Source: Homalodisca vitripennis (lineage: Eukaryota > Arthropoda > Insecta > Hemiptera > Cicadellidae). Taken from it: a stretch of DNA of 64,000 nt. The notes below the pieces were generated by a model. That model saw nothing but the letters and a program-made list of their open reading frames with translations. It had not been told where the DNA came from and searched no databases. The stretch lies in contig NW_025777423.1 of NCBI RefSeq assembly GCF_021130785.1, positions 184,327 through 248,326 of the forward strand, in the 5' to 3' direction. The position numbers were made by a program, and so were the translations under genes. Shown piece after piece: positions 1 to 12,360 of the stretch. Numbering within the stretch: position 1 is the stretch's first letter; each line of letters begins with the position of its first letter.

Positions 1-52
1 TTACATCGAAGCTTCTTTGTATGTTTTCCCATTCTTGTGTAGTGCTTGGTAC
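1..52 (-). pseudogene. PIF/Harbinger transposase fragment (second piece, runs off window)
   Basis: Read on the minus strand from 52 leftwards, this gives VPSTTQEWENIQRSF. That resembles the 'P-S-T-x-x-EW-x-x-I-x-x-x-F' segment which, in HARBI1-like transposases, comes just before the first catalytic aspartate. An AG dinucleotide after a T-run sits immediately upstream on the minus strand (54-53), so this could be the start of an exon. A simple join to the donor-like site near 962 does not keep the frame, so the splice model is tentative. The catalytic DDE core would lie left of the window and cannot be judged. The family match is from remembered motifs, not a search. Confidence 0.5.
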
Positions 53-127
53 CTAAAAACAACATTTGTATTAGATAGTGTACATAAATAACAGTGACAC
101 TAATGGTGATAACCTTTTATGTTGTAG

Positions 128-490
128 GCTGATTATGATAACACTACGGACCAGGACGTCAGGGAGGAAACATTAGTGGAGGTGGAAGAGACTGATAACA
201 CTCAAATCGATAGCCAGCTGGATGAAAATACAGATCAGCCTGTTGAAAAAACAACTTTTGTTCCTCCACATAATATTAAAAAACGACGAGTCAGTAAGTT
301 AGCCAAACTCGAGCAATCAATTGCAAAACTACAAAAGATAGCAGAAAACCGACCAAAAAGTACAGCTTCTGCAAGTAAAAAGCAAGATGAGTATGATGCG
401 TTTGCTCAATACATGGCTACCCAGTTGAGGACCCTCCCGCTCAAAAGCTTTATTATCCTGCAAGAACAATTTCAAAGCCTAATAAACTAA
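128..490 (+). CDS. BESS-motif protein exon (MADF/BESS-like partner of a Harbinger transposon)
   Basis: The reading frame opens directly after a splice-acceptor-like AG at 126-127 (preceded by TTATGTTGT) and runs to TAA at 488-490, about 120 codons. There is no in-frame ATG at the front, so it is read as a terminal exon whose upstream exons lie outside the window. The N-terminal half is acidic (many D, E, T, Q). A basic segment follows (KKRRVSKLAKLEQ) that may be a nuclear signal or short coiled coil. The last 30 residues (FAQYMATQLRTLP onwards) match the BESS motif: an F/Y-rich start, L-x-x-LP, then an amphipathic helix. BESS motifs usually close MADF-domain proteins, including the DNA-binding second protein of insect PIF/Harbinger elements. 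The neighbouring transposase pieces on the other strand support that reading. A host MADF-BESS gene is the alternative. A polyadenylation-like AATAAA lies near 826. Confidence 0.5.
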   Translation, partial: ADYDNTTDQDVREETLVEVEETDNTQIDSQLDENTDQPVEKTTFVPPHNIKKRRVSKLAKLEQSIAKLQKIAENRPKSTASASKKQDEYDAFAQYMATQLRTLPLKSFIILQEQFQSLIN

Positions 491-959
491 AGAAATGCTC
501 AAGACCATGAACCCACCCCCATCTCCAATCATGACGACAGGCAGCAGCTACGATGACAATGATGACAGCGCCTGCAACCTTACTCTCAAAGTATTTTTCA
601 AGATCGTGGCATGTTTTATACAGAATTAAACTAAAACTGTTCTACATTCTTTCAAATTTGTTTCATTCTACTCAAATTTTTTGTACGTTACAAATCAAAC
701 TTTGAATACATATAGTTGAAATATATATTTCATACAACATTCCGTTCTTTTAAGTTCACCTAAAAAAATAGTGTATGATACATTTTTAAATAGAACTTTT
801 ACATTTCAAAGTGCGTTCTAATTTTAATAAACCTTAAAGTTTGTAGGTACGTTACGTAGCGAGGTAGGCCTATGTTGGCTTAAGTTGTGTCAAATTTGTA
901 TATTATTTTCAATTGAAAATTGTATGATTTTACTAAACATTAAACAATTCAAAGAGCTT

Positions 960-1472
960 ACCTCCAAAAAGCTCTTCAAGCTGTGGCTGATTTTTTACAA
1001 TGGCTGTCATAACATCAAGTAAAAAAATCTAAATTGTAGGTGCTGGTATGCGAAATGGCAATGACAACGACTGCAAACTGTCACCTGTGTAGTTGTTTTA
1101 AGCTTTTGTCTGGGGGTCAATGCTTTACGCATTGGAGTACTTTGTTTACGAATTATGGGTTCTACCATATGTAGCAGCTCCACAAACTTTTCGACACTCA
1201 TACGTAAATGTCTTTTAAAATCCAGAGGATCTTCCATTGTGAGTTCGCGAAAAAGAGTTGCAGATGCACCAAAATTCATGTCTCCTATCGACCCACTTCT
1301 TCACCCAAACTCTTTTCCTATTCAAAACAGATTGCAATTCTTCGCTTAAAAGTACAACACAATCTTGAATTGCTTCATTAAAAGCTTCGCAATATTCTCT
1401 ATCACAATCCGAAATGATTTCACAACAGACTGGCCTACTGGCCGATAGTACAACCGATATACTTGCTGCCAA
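960..1472 (-). pseudogene. PIF/Harbinger transposase, N-terminal part, frameshifted
   Basis: The minus strand encodes the N-terminal region of a HARBI1-like transposase in three frames. From 1472 to about 1277 it reads to NRKRVWVKKWVDRRHEF, the R-x-R-x-W-V-x-x-W family signature. A frameshift near 1277 leads into FGASATLFRELTMEDP, LDFKRHLRMSVEKFVELL and RKALTPRQKL (to about 1090). A second shift or small deletion near 1085 leads into TGDSLQSLSLPFRIPAPTI, then a TAG and a further open stretch to about 962. There a good donor-like sequence (GAG then GTAAGC, minus strand) is seen. Known family order is W-V-R-x-W, then E-D-P-x-x-F/Y, then R-L-A-x-T-L-R-x-L-A-T-G, which this follows. The DDE residues are not in the window. 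Two frame breaks and a stop make it non-functional as it stands. Confidence 0.7.
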
Positions 1473-1699
1473 TAACTTTCCCTGTGTAAATGGAAATTGG
1501 TGGAAAGTGACGTATTGTCAAGTACTGGCCGCCAGTAAATTGCTGTCTCTACTTTCCCCGTCTATAAGCCGCTTTAGGATGACGAGTAACCGGTACAAAG
1601 TGTCTTTAGAAATAGTCCCGACAAGATCAGTTGCCACAGTAGTGAGTATGTTGCCAAGCTCTGAGAGCTGTTCTGAACTATGTTAGTTTGTTGTGATTA

Positions 1700-2600
1700 G
1701 TTGTCACTACGAGGCATACCGCCCTGGCCAATGTGACGATTTGCGCGTTCAAACGAGCAGTTGCCGGTTGCGGCAAATTAACAAAACGTGCTCCGATTTA
1801 TCTGTGTTAAAATTTTAACATTTTTAATATTGGTTTACAAAATTACATGCTCAATGACTTACAGCTCCTTGACGTGACCAATACAGAAATTTGAGGATCA
1901 CCCAGTTAAGAATAAAAGTTAAGATGGGATATTTCGATAACAAATGTATTCCCATACTGTTCAACATTCTAAAACATTACATACTAAAGAACAGTACACT
2001 TTCATATATCTTGTATAAACATTTAATTATTTTTGAATCACAAGTTTCCGAGTTATGAATGTTCAAAGTTGTAGTTTGGTCGAAAAGTGCCAAAAAACAG
2101 GTATTTTTCCCGTTGTCGTATAAAACCTAGAAGTTATTGTTAGTAAAGAGTTTTATATGTGGAAACGTAGAGCTAAATTTTAATATTTCTTCTGTTATTG
2201 GAGCTATATTAGTTTGTGATCCGAGAGTAAATATTAAGATTTAGTGGTCTTGATATGTGATTTAAACTTTAAAATTATTTCATTAGTCTACACGTGTTCT
2301 ATTACGTGTAGGTTTCTCTACTTCGATTTTGCCTTCTATTATTTACTACTTAAACATTAATCGATCTTTTTACATCCTTGCATAGTGGGTAGAATGAAAA
2401 AGATTTTCTTGTTTCAACAATTTATTATTAAAATAATTTATTATACTGAACTTATGCTAGAAAACTTTCTTACTACTAATTATAGAAGTAGAATGAGCTA
2501 TGTAAATGAACAATGAATATGGAAAATGCAAAGGACTTGTTCACAACTTTGTATAATCCATTAATAAATTTTACACAGAGCTAAAACCCTTTATTTAAAT
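1700..2600. other. AT-rich DNA, no feature seen
   Basis: Beyond the Harbinger transposase pieces I see no coding sequence. The right end of that element probably lies around 1.7-1.85 kb, where the base composition drops, but I could not identify a terminal inverted repeat or a three-base target duplication. Confidence 0.4.
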
Positions 2601-2604
2601 TATT

Positions 2605-2650
2605 TTATTTCCAGACACGTGTTTCGGTATTAAACCATCATCAGTGTGAA
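2605..2650 (-). ncRNA. Candidate minimal hammerhead ribozyme motif (Penelope-type)
   Basis: On the minus strand the order is CTGATGA (2644-2638), a short stem II with GGT/ACC arms round TTAAT, GAAA (2625-2622), the palindrome CACGTG (2621-2616), then TC. This is the conserved type I hammerhead layout: the CUGANGA box, stem II, the GAAA box, a very short stem III and a UH cleavage site. A stem I can be drawn between TTCACA before the core and TGGAA after the cleavage site, with one bulged A. Such minimal hammerheads with tiny stem III are known from the terminal repeats of Penelope-like elements, where they work best as dimers. No Penelope reverse transcriptase is seen nearby, so this would be a relic end. 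Activity is inferred from the motif only. Confidence 0.5.
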
Positions 2651-2699
2651 CATTAACCTCTAAAAATCATTAACACTAATATAAAGATAACCCTGTAAT

Positions 2700-5600
2700 G
2701 TGGAGTTAATAACATATACACATAAAAGTAGTTATGCCGAATTGTTAAGTTTACTATGATAGTATTGCTGATAACGGCGGTAATGCTTTTTAGTTATCCA
2801 ATATAATAATTTTTATTACAATATTGGTATATTATGTTCTAAAGAAAAACTATGCTACGTAAATATGGCGTTAAATTACGTCTTATAAAGTTAAATAAGA
2901 AGTGATGTTAGTTCCCGTTGCTTTGAGCTTGTTTGATTACATATAATAAAATTCCTCCATTCAATTTTGTATAAGAGTACGAGGTTTTTAGAATTCAAAT
3001 TGCTTGCGATCGTGGGACAAACGTTCCATGCGTGAGGAATTCAATAACTAATGGAACAGTTGAAAACCCAATTCTTGTTTAATATTTTAAATCTTTTGCA
3101 TTTTTAAATGCATATAGTATTGTTTGCTGTGATATTAAACTTAATTTAAGCATTTCATTCTAGAAATAAATAACAATAAAAGTTAGGAAATACAGTTATC
3201 CAAAAAGCAATGATTTCAAACGTAATATTTTGTTCCTATATTACATTTATTTTACAATTGAAAAATCATACTACATTATTTGTGGCAGTACTAAGGTGGT
3301 GCGATATGTTTTGGATTGAATATAATTTTTAATATATAATAATCACAATTCTTAAAATACCCTTCCTGAAGACAAAAAAAAGGACAAAACAATTTTGGGT
3401 CACCTCACGATAATTATGGACATTTGAAGTAGTCATTTAGGGTCGTTTTTATAATCAGGCCCAATGGAAAACGTGTGGCGGTAAGGATGTACATACATTT
3501 TTATAATAAGTATGTGAAATATAAATGGAGTCAGTGACGCATTTTTATTTTGAAAAACAAACATGAATTAATTTTTCCACTATGTTTAAAATGTTACGAA
3601 AAATGTATGAACTTTATATATTTTGAAATTAATAATATGTCACTCCCTCTGGAAGAATAATATCTAAAATTTTGAGTTTTAAATAGTAAAAATGCGTTTA
3701 CATGGAATCTGTGTTGATTTTTAAAAAGACACCGCGCGCTTTTGCATTTTCAGTCTGCTTCATATTGCGCTGCTCGTGGATGCACGAGGGTGTTTAGGTG
3801 TTGAATAACACACATTGAATGAGTGTGTGAAGCTTTCGGTTGCGATTTTGACATGTTTATCAATGGCGAAATAAAGAGATTTTATTGTCAGCTGATGTAA
3901 ACACTGATACATTATCTTAACGAGAGAGGGAATCTCATTGTTTGACTCATTTTGTGTCGCGCATGTTTAGCAAAATCACAACTGTACATATCACGCTTTT
4001 ATTTTCGTATAGAACATTTTTCATATCTTTAGTTTTTGATTTTATATAAACCATACCATTACAAATTTTTATTTGCAATGAATTTATATAAATATTAAGC
4101 TAAATGTAAAACTAAATATATTAATAGAATATAGTAAATTAATTGTTAATTAAATTAATTAATAGTAAATAGAGTCTTAAAGCGGATCCTAAAATAACCA
4201 GATGATGGTTAGAACCTCCCTCATCAATCAATGTAGTTGATCAACCATACTAACACAACCTCATAAACACATACTGTATTAAAACCCTACTTTAAAATAA
4301 CTAATCACCTTTTGTAAAGAGATCTTTCTGAGATAAACCTGAAACACTGCTTATTGGCTCAGTGTTAGCAAATCCTAATACTTGAAAGTAAATGGCTGGA
4401 AAGTTTCATTTCATTCTGACTGTCTATCTCTGTACCTTTCCGCACGAAATCTCAAGAACGAACTAACTATAGACTTAAAGTTTTTTTTGTAAACAATGGC
4501 GCTTGCCATGAAACATTTTACATTGATCTGATAGGTGACCTTGAATGCAACGAGCAAATAACAGAATAGACAAACTGAGCACAGTACTGCGATCATTTGA
4601 CATGTGTAATAGAACACGTGAAGGCTAATGAAATGAGGTTTATGTTTAAAGTTTTGCATGAAACTTTAGCGAGGCCTGTGACGTACTAGAGGCACGTGAT
4701 GGGGCGTACTCGTACCTCGCTGTTTAAGGTCTTGTCATACGCAACTACAAGTAATCTTAACAGTCAGTACACTGTTAGTAATTCAGTTACATGTAAAATA
4801 AAAGTCTCAGCAATGTGTGTATACTGTAATTTATAACGTGACACCATAATATTTATTTGTAATGGAGCCTAAAATCAACGGAGGAAATAACAACTGAGCG
4901 CCTGCAGCGGACAAGCATGCAATAAAACTAAACCACTGCGTCGTCATGTTGACGCGTTTTGGCAACTATCCAACATGTTTTACAAAAGCATCTGTTCAAG
5001 GGTTTTTTATAAATAAGTCTATACAAAACTATATATCGAGTAATGACATAAACAACAAACGGTCAACGAGATTCCGTCATTAGTATTTATTATTATTACC
5101 TATCCTAGTGTAAGTGTCCTCACAAAGTGTTTTTGATGTTACCATAACACTGCTGTAAACACTCAAATAATTATGTTGTGAATGTTAAACTAAGAACTAA
5201 TTTATGTCTCTTAGTATAATTAAACAAGGAAAATTGTGGTGAATGTAACATAAAAAATAATAAATTATAATATAAACAGTACAGTACATCGTGTTTACTG
5301 TAAAGAGTGATTTCTTATCAGGATGCATTTAATTTGAAACGTTTTTTAGAAACAATTGTCACAACAGTAACGTGTAAGAACTGTATAAATAATCTCGTAT
5401 CGTAGTGGCAATAAAAAGGTTATGAATTTATTCTAAAAAATGTTGTACATAACTTTAAAATTCAATTGACACATAATATAATGTATCAAAATAGCAGATG
5501 GATACTCTTCACAAGCAGAGAATAACCAAGTTTTTGTTACGTATTGTAGGTAGCAATAGTATATTACTTCCAAGCCAAACTAGTCCAAGTGCTTTGCAAA

Positions 5601-8600
5601 TCCAGATTTCCTTATTTACTTATTCATTTCTTTAAAATTGAGATTTCGTTAGGATTATTCTGTAAGTACTGATTGATAAAGGCAAATATTTGGGGATAAA
5701 AAAATACTCTGAGCTTTATCAATAGGAATAAAATTGTTATAAAGAAGAGTTGTCAGTTAATAGCGATATTTCTCTCGCAGTTTGCAACTGCACTCGGAGA
5801 GAACAGTAAATGCTGATTGCTGATAACGGTTACAGTCTTGTGAGAGATTTAGGGACCTTTTTGTTTCTCAAATGTTGTTTCTCAACATCAGAGACACATA
5901 GACTATAAAAAGATGAACAGATATAATACAAATTATAATAGAAAAATACGGGTGAAAAATATTTTCATTGTGTCGTTACTGGAGCTAAACTCAAAATTCA
6001 CATTGAATCAATACTTCTCGCCATAGCTAATTTATGTGAAGTATGAGTAGACTGTTGGTATGAGTAGAATCCTTATGGTAATACTGGTCCCTCCTATTTT
6101 AACTTTTTATAGGATTTCCAGTCCATTTTTAATTTCTTATTTCCAGATACAAAAATAATGTAGGGTTTTAACATAATGGTTATCTGGCTAAGACTTGAAT
6201 TATGATGTTTTACAACAGAGACATTGTATAAAGTGGTTAATAATTATTTTTGGATGAGATAATTCACCCAATTATAATGCCTTGCTTTCCTTTTGAGGAA
6301 AGAACAATTGCTCCTCTTAAACCTTGAAGAACTCATTGGAGGATAGTTTACAGCCCACTCTAGAACTTCAAAACTTTTTTTGAGTTCAAATATATTTAAT
6401 GAAAATTTATCATCATTAACGTATACTTTTTATTTCAGCGCTAGCTATACCTGAACTGTTCGCCATCAAACACTATCCTACTGTATCCCAAAATATAGTA
6501 CATTTAGCTAGTGTACTATAATACACTTCCATGGAGGTATTTCAGAAGAGAGTATTTCAGAAACTATTTGTTCTACATAACAAGGCATAGAATACTGAAC
6601 TGAGCTTACATAAGAGCAGAATTGCAGTTGAAAGTGTGGAGCTGTCACGGCTACCACACAAGTATAAATATTTTATACAGGCAGGTAAAATTACTCAGAG
6701 AGAGGACATTCGCAACTAAAGCAGCTAATCTGTTATTTTTCCCCAACTGATGGATTAATCCTGCTTCCACGTATCCTGAAATCCTTTTGACATGTTAAAA
6801 CTCACAGAGGCTACCGGGTTTCTCTTTTATATTATTGACTTTCACAAATGTCTGTGTGCCGCTGCAATAAATACAGATTTTAAAACTAATTAATTCTTAA
6901 TTTTTTAAAATAATACAATAACTAATGACTACAAATACTAATAACTATTAATACACTATTATAGTTTTTAGAATTGGATGCAAAAACCTGAATAGTTACT
7001 TTGATAAACATTAGTATCTTAGTAACATTAGAATGATACCAGAAACTACTTATGTACATACTTTTTTTTAAACGTTACATCGTGCTACCGTTTGTGTTGA
7101 AGGTCAATAAGAATTAAATAGTATAAGTAAAGTAAGTTAGATATATCAAATGTTTTATAGTTATCCGTTTTCTATCCTTATTTATGTTCGATGAAAAATC
7201 TTCTGAAAGTGATCATCATAATTTTATCTTACTTTTCAACAAGCTTATTTTAGAAATGCCTTTGCAGTAACATACGTAAATAATGTTGAATAGAATATGT
7301 ACATTTTTTTAGAACATATGAAATTATTTCTATTCTATTGTTCTCTTTGCTATACAAGAGTAATTAGAGTTAGTTAATACCGTATATAGTTATTGTAATG
7401 TATGCTTCTTTATTAAATATATTGCGTGATAAAGAGTTTAATAGGGTAAACAAATTACAAATAAAAACATTTTTTACCTCCTCAGCTTTTGGTACTCATA
7501 TTAGTTATAAAGAATGGAAAATAAATATAGAATACAGAACAAATAACTGCTAAGCTACTTCAAAATTATACTGCTAAATACTAACGGTCTTCATAATTAA
7601 TTACAGATTTCTCTGAAGGGTTTATTAGTATTGTAATTGACTATTATGTGATACTGTATAATGTATTTGTTTAGTAAAATTTATATTATTAAAAATATCC
7701 GGTTTATGTAATAATCAGATTACAGTAGCGATCTTGAAATGCATCACAAAATATTTGTTATATATGAGTTAATAATATTATAATGAGTTAATAGACTTAA
7801 GTGCCGAACAATTACGATTCTTGGCAAAAATAAACTATTATTTCCAATTAAATTACATTTTTATAATATGTTTTATAATATCATAACTTTGTTTATATTA
7901 TCAATGCTCCTTACATACAATTCGCCTCACTAAATGGGAATCTATCAATGAGTGAAAATTTGTAATACTGAAATACAAATAATTCAATCAATATATTAAT
8001 TATGTTTTTATATTTATGATTTTATATACAAATCTAATGTGTCTCTCTGTGTGTATATTAACTCAACCATGTAAAAAATATTGCACCGACTGTACTGAGA
8101 TTTTACGTGGGAATTCTTAGGGTCCCTGGTTCACGTATAGGCCCATTCCCATTTCAAAAATCCCTCCAGGCTACGCCCTACTGGTCTTCAAAACACTATT
8201 AACACACCGTTATCCATTATGTATATAGACTTGGCTTAATCAGCAGATTAGTAAATGTGTTTTAACTATCTTTCAAATTTAATAATACTAAGTATAATAG
8301 TGTATTTACATTTAAACAAGTGATAGCAAACATATTTGTTATTCATTTACCAACGTCAGTTACACTTTTGTTTACAAATGTCATGCTACGTGCTTCTCTT
8401 TGTGTTGGCTTGTTTTTATTGGGATTTAAATTAACTACGGTAAAATTTCATTATTTATTACATCATAATTTTGTTAATTGGAAAGCTTAGGACTTCGACA
8501 TTAGTCTCTCTTTGAACTTAAGATTTCTCTACACTTGTCTAAAATAGTTCAGTTGTTATTTGAAGAGAAACTTTTAAAGTTATAAGGATAGGCTATCAGA

Positions 8601-9240
8601 TATTTAGATCTCTCTCATTGCATAGCTTTGAAGCTGTCGAATAAAAAATAATTATAGAAAAAGCGAAATGAATGTAAGGTTTTAAATTTAACTTACTTAA
8701 TATCAAGCGCAGCTTCTTTTAGCTATCGAGCATACAAACAGAAACGTTCACAAAAAGCCGATGGTCGATTTGCTGCCTTTAATTTATATACTTCTGATGT
8801 GTTCTACGTTTTAATAACTTATACTTTATTATTTATAAATTGGCCAAGCAGGTTCCCTCGTATCCAGAATTATAATAAGTTTATTATGTCTATCTATAAA
8901 ATTGAAAATTATATCTATAGAATTGTATATTCCCATACTTACTCAAAGTATAATTCGTTGATTAAGTTTTTAGGTACATCGTTATTGGTATTTGCTTTAA
9001 TTTTGTCATTTATGTGGAAAAGTGTTGTTTTAACGCTTTAAAAAATCGTTCAGTATAATCAGTAAAAATCAGTATTTATCCTACTAATGTATCATACATT
9101 TACTATAGTATTTCTGGAATTGTAAACCTAGTTGATGAAACCTAATGAAATGAATAAAATAAATTTCCACTGCTAGAGCTTTCTATATTCAGTCAACAAA
9201 CACAAGAATCGAGTTAAGTTTTACATCAAAAATTCTAGAA
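2700..9240. other. Long AT-rich non-coding stretch
   Basis: No ORF above about 80 codons looks coding. A piece at 4420-4560 resembles the dispersed family described at 44.3-45.1 kb (shared 'caagaacga-act' and 'agacttaaa' blocks). A patch of somewhat higher GC at 3730-3990 holds an initiator-like TTCAGTC near 3748, but there is no supporting exon. The rest is simple AT-rich sequence. Confidence 0.4.
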
Positions 9241-9254
9241 GGTTCCCGTACATC

Positions 9255-10105
9255 GTATTAATTAACATCAATAGTTTGCTGTGATTTAATATCCAAAGCA
9301 ATGTTTACTTGCTCGACTCTATAATTAACATCAATAGTTTGCTGTGATTTAATATCCAAAGCAATGTTTACTTGCTCGACTCTATAATTAACATCAATAG
9401 TTTGCTGTGATTTAATATCCAAAGCAATGTTTACTTGCTCGACTCTATAAATTAATGTCGACTTCTTCAGAGAGGAGGAGAACGTTTCCAACCCGAGTTT
9501 GATATCAGCAAAATAAACTGAAGCGTCCAACTCGACGTGTTTTGTTTAGATAATTAAATAAGAACACAAAGACTACATACGTGTGGGTGGTACGAATATG
9601 CTACTTCAAAACATACTTCAGGTTTATAGTAGTGGGTTTAGTACTTGTAAGCTATTCTGGAAGGTTGTTAGATAGTAAGAAGTTGAAAATATAAACACTC
9701 GAATTTTGTTGTATTACTAGGTCACATTCCAATAATCAGATAACGTGAATAATTCCCAACTCACTGATCACAATATGTGATCAATATATTTATTTATAAA
9801 CAAAATATTACAATTATTACAGACACAGGGAAACGGTAAGGCAAAATTAAAACACGTCAACACGACATGTAATGCCACAGCTTGGTGATGGATGTACCGC
9901 GCATGATTGACATTGGAGCTGGGCGAAGGAGATATTGTTGGAGACTGAGATTGATTGTTGTCGCATGACATCAGCATGATCATTCATCATCCATTATAAC
10001 TTTCCCATTATTCTTCATCTTCGTAGGGTGTTTGATAAGTTAACCATTTATTATAATAAAATAAAATAGTCTATACATAGTTAGCCTGACAGTACCAATG
10101 TAAAC
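9255..10105 (-). repeat. Dispersed repeat family R1, copy A (minus orientation)
   Basis: The minus strand of this segment aligns over most of its length with the plus strand of 46045-46800. Shared blocks include GATGATGAATGATCATGCT, CAATCTCAGTCTCCAACAAT, ATCTCCTTCGCCCAGCT and CATGTCGTGTTGACGTG, in the same order and spacing. The two copies are therefore one repeat family in opposite orientations, about 36 kb apart. Short ORFs inside (for example 9768-9983 minus) are not conserved as protein and look non-coding. I see no terminal repeats that would classify it. Copy A differs by holding three copies of a 63-bp unit at its end. Confidence 0.75.
9261..9449 (-). repeat. 63-bp tandem repeat, three identical units
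   Basis: Units lie at 9261-9323, 9324-9386 and 9387-9449 and read as identical. Each starts ATTAACATCAATAGTTTGCT on the plus strand. The related copy at 46.7 kb has only one diverged version (it shares the block ACATTGCTTTGGA), so the array arose by local duplication inside copy A. Because 63 is a multiple of three, the minus frame stays open (repeating YRVEQVNIALDIK). I read that as a by-product, not evidence of a gene. Confidence 0.85.
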
Positions 10106-10109
10106 TTCC

Positions 10110-11215
10110 AATGTAACAACATCTTAAACAATTTAATTTTTCGTTGTTTCAGGGATCCATGACGAAGGGTATTATCCAATATGATGGCACATAAAGTACC
10201 GCTGTAAAATTTGCATTATGATTGAAGATTTGCAATTAAAAATATTTATCATCTAAGACATTTTAACACTTATTTCTATTTTTATGGATGAAGTTTATCT
10301 ACTTTCAATCAACTATATGCACTGTGCTGCTTAATTTCTATTCAAAACTTGTGTATAGATTGACATTTAATGAGTATTCCCGATATAATCGCTTGTCTAC
10401 TAAGTTCACAATTAAAACAGAGAACTTCCACAATAAAACTGCTGAAAAATCATAACAATTTTAGTAAGAATTTAAAATGTTTGCCCATTGTAAAGGAATA
10501 CTGAAATCGAAGTTCTTAGATTTTAATGGTTAATGCACTTATAGTCTAAAAAAACGATGAATCTCTTTGTAATTTTAAAACAGATATAATCATATTTTAG
10601 GTAGATACTATTTAAGTTTTTATGGTACAGAGCTTTTAAAGAGATTTTGAATGAAATTGCAAGCGGCTTTTATTTTAAGCTTTGGGCATGAATGAGCATT
10701 TCTGGTTATTTTAAATAATATTTCCGACGCTTTGTTAGAGTTTGACACGGTTGCCATACACATAAAACAACTGAAATACCCATAACAAAACATATACACT
10801 CCATGATACAGTAACATATAAAATACCAGATATATATATCTTCCAGTATATAATAATCCTTCCTCCGTACATTAGTCCTTCATATATGCCTAGGGTCGAC
10901 GTGTCCTAGCATCCGACAGGACGAGAGCCTCTTATTAAACCTTTGTTAGAGGAGACACTGACGTTAGGTTGATCCGATCTACAAGAGTCCTCATGACCTA
11001 ATTTAGGAATATTACGATCAGCAGTGTTAATACATTTAAGCTTACTTTATCCTATCCAAAACTTTGTATAAAGAGTTTTAAATTGGCATTTAAATTAATT
11101 AAACATATGGTGGTGTCATTTTATAATGTTTACACGGAACAGTTTATTATAATTTTGCAGGCTCTTTGACTTAATAACATGTGTTTGCTGCAATGTATTT
11201 TTATGGGAACTGTCT
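10110..11215. other. No gene seen
   Basis: This is AT-rich sequence without a recognisable gene. A GC-richer patch at 10860-10990 (around CCTAGGGTCGACGTGTCCTA) does not translate into anything I recognise on either strand. Confidence 0.4.
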
Positions 11216-11219
11216 TAAA

Positions 11220-11400
11220 TTTAAAGGCCCGTGGGGTGGGGCCTTGATATCGGAGAGAAAAATCCTTCCTTAGTGAGTCTCTAGACCACAATATAAACAT
11301 ATGTACCAAACTTCAAGTCCTAATCTTTCATGGTTTATGCTAGATGTCAATCAATCAGACCATATATTGACACTCTCATGCATTATGTATATTCTATGGC
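11220..11400 (+). repeat. Dispersed insect-type repeat tail
   Basis: The segment holds AATCCTTCCTTAGTGAGTCT followed by a 'GTACCAAACTTCAAGTCCT' block. This pattern recurs in insect genomes in the 3' parts of repeats often assigned to RTE-like LINEs or their non-autonomous relatives. Assignment is from memory of the pattern only. No coding part is attached. Confidence 0.35.
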
Positions 11401-11613
11401 AATATTAGCTATTGATGTTGGTTAATTTATTAATAATTAAACTGTCCATAGATGTACACTCATGCGGTACCATGTACTGGGAGTCACTTTGTAAAATAAA
11501 TTGTAACTTATACTGTACTTAATATGTTTTGTTGGAGTCGAATTTTACAAAAAGTCTTTATTATCTGTTGTAACTTATTATTGGTATTATTTACAGTAAT
11601 AAAATATAATTTA

Positions 11614-11616
<3 letters not shown>

Positions 11617-11710
<94 letters not shown>

Positions 11711-11753
11711 CATATTTAAAAAAAAACACACACACACACACATATAATATATA
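11617..11753. repeat. Compound microsatellite (AC)n-(TA)n-(CA)n
   Basis: (AC)n runs from about 11617 to 11653, then (TA)n to about 11703. A short TATGTATATACATA break, an A-run and a second (CA)n-(TA)n block follow. ORFs crossing it on both strands are artefacts of the repeat. Confidence 0.95.
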
Positions 11754-11759
11754 ACAATT

Positions 11760-12360
11760 TTGAATGAAATAGAGGAGGAATATTGGACTGTTTTGTAACA
11801 ATGTAAGACATTGTTCTAAAACTGTGTTAAAAATGTTAAATGTGAATCGGGTACGTGCTGTATGAGGGATATGGGATCATATATTGAATGCCAACTGTAA
11901 AAAAATAAAACTTTTGAACTGTTAATTGTGTACCTGGTATTTTTATTCAAACCATTTCCAAATTTAAAATACTTGAAATTATAATAAAATTTTTAAATTT
12001 ACAACTTAAAAGTGAATTCCTTAACATTTTTACCGATTTAAATTTAACATGAAGACAAAATCTTGCCGTTCTTCTCTAAATAATAAACAATGTTATAAAA
12101 AATGTTGTGCTGCTTTTATTAGTGTAGCGTGCCTTACAAGAAATTTACGAATTAAAAGCAACCTCTTGTGTTTATGTTTATAATATATAACAAAACATTA
12201 CATAAACCAGCTTTTTTATTTATAGTTATGTACAAATGAAGTAACATGCAACACCTCCAGCCCATAATTCATCTTGTTCTTGAAATACCTAGCGGAAAAC
12301 AGGCGGGTAGACATATATGCAGAAGAGGAATTTTGCCAACACCCTTATTAGCAGGTTAGA
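11760..12360. other. No gene seen
   Basis: AT-rich sequence with no supported feature. Confidence 0.4.

Noticed and set aside
6439..6530. Acceptor-like TTTATTTCAG followed by a 29-codon open stretch (ALAIPELFAIKHYP)
   Set aside because: Good acceptor and plausible peptide, but no donor or partner exon and no family recognised.
9768..9983. 71-codon minus ORF in repeat R1
   Set aside because: The second copy of the repeat does not keep the frame, so it is not under coding constraint.
11508..11801. ORFs on both strands with TH and VC runs
   Set aside because: They are translations of the CA/TA microsatellite.
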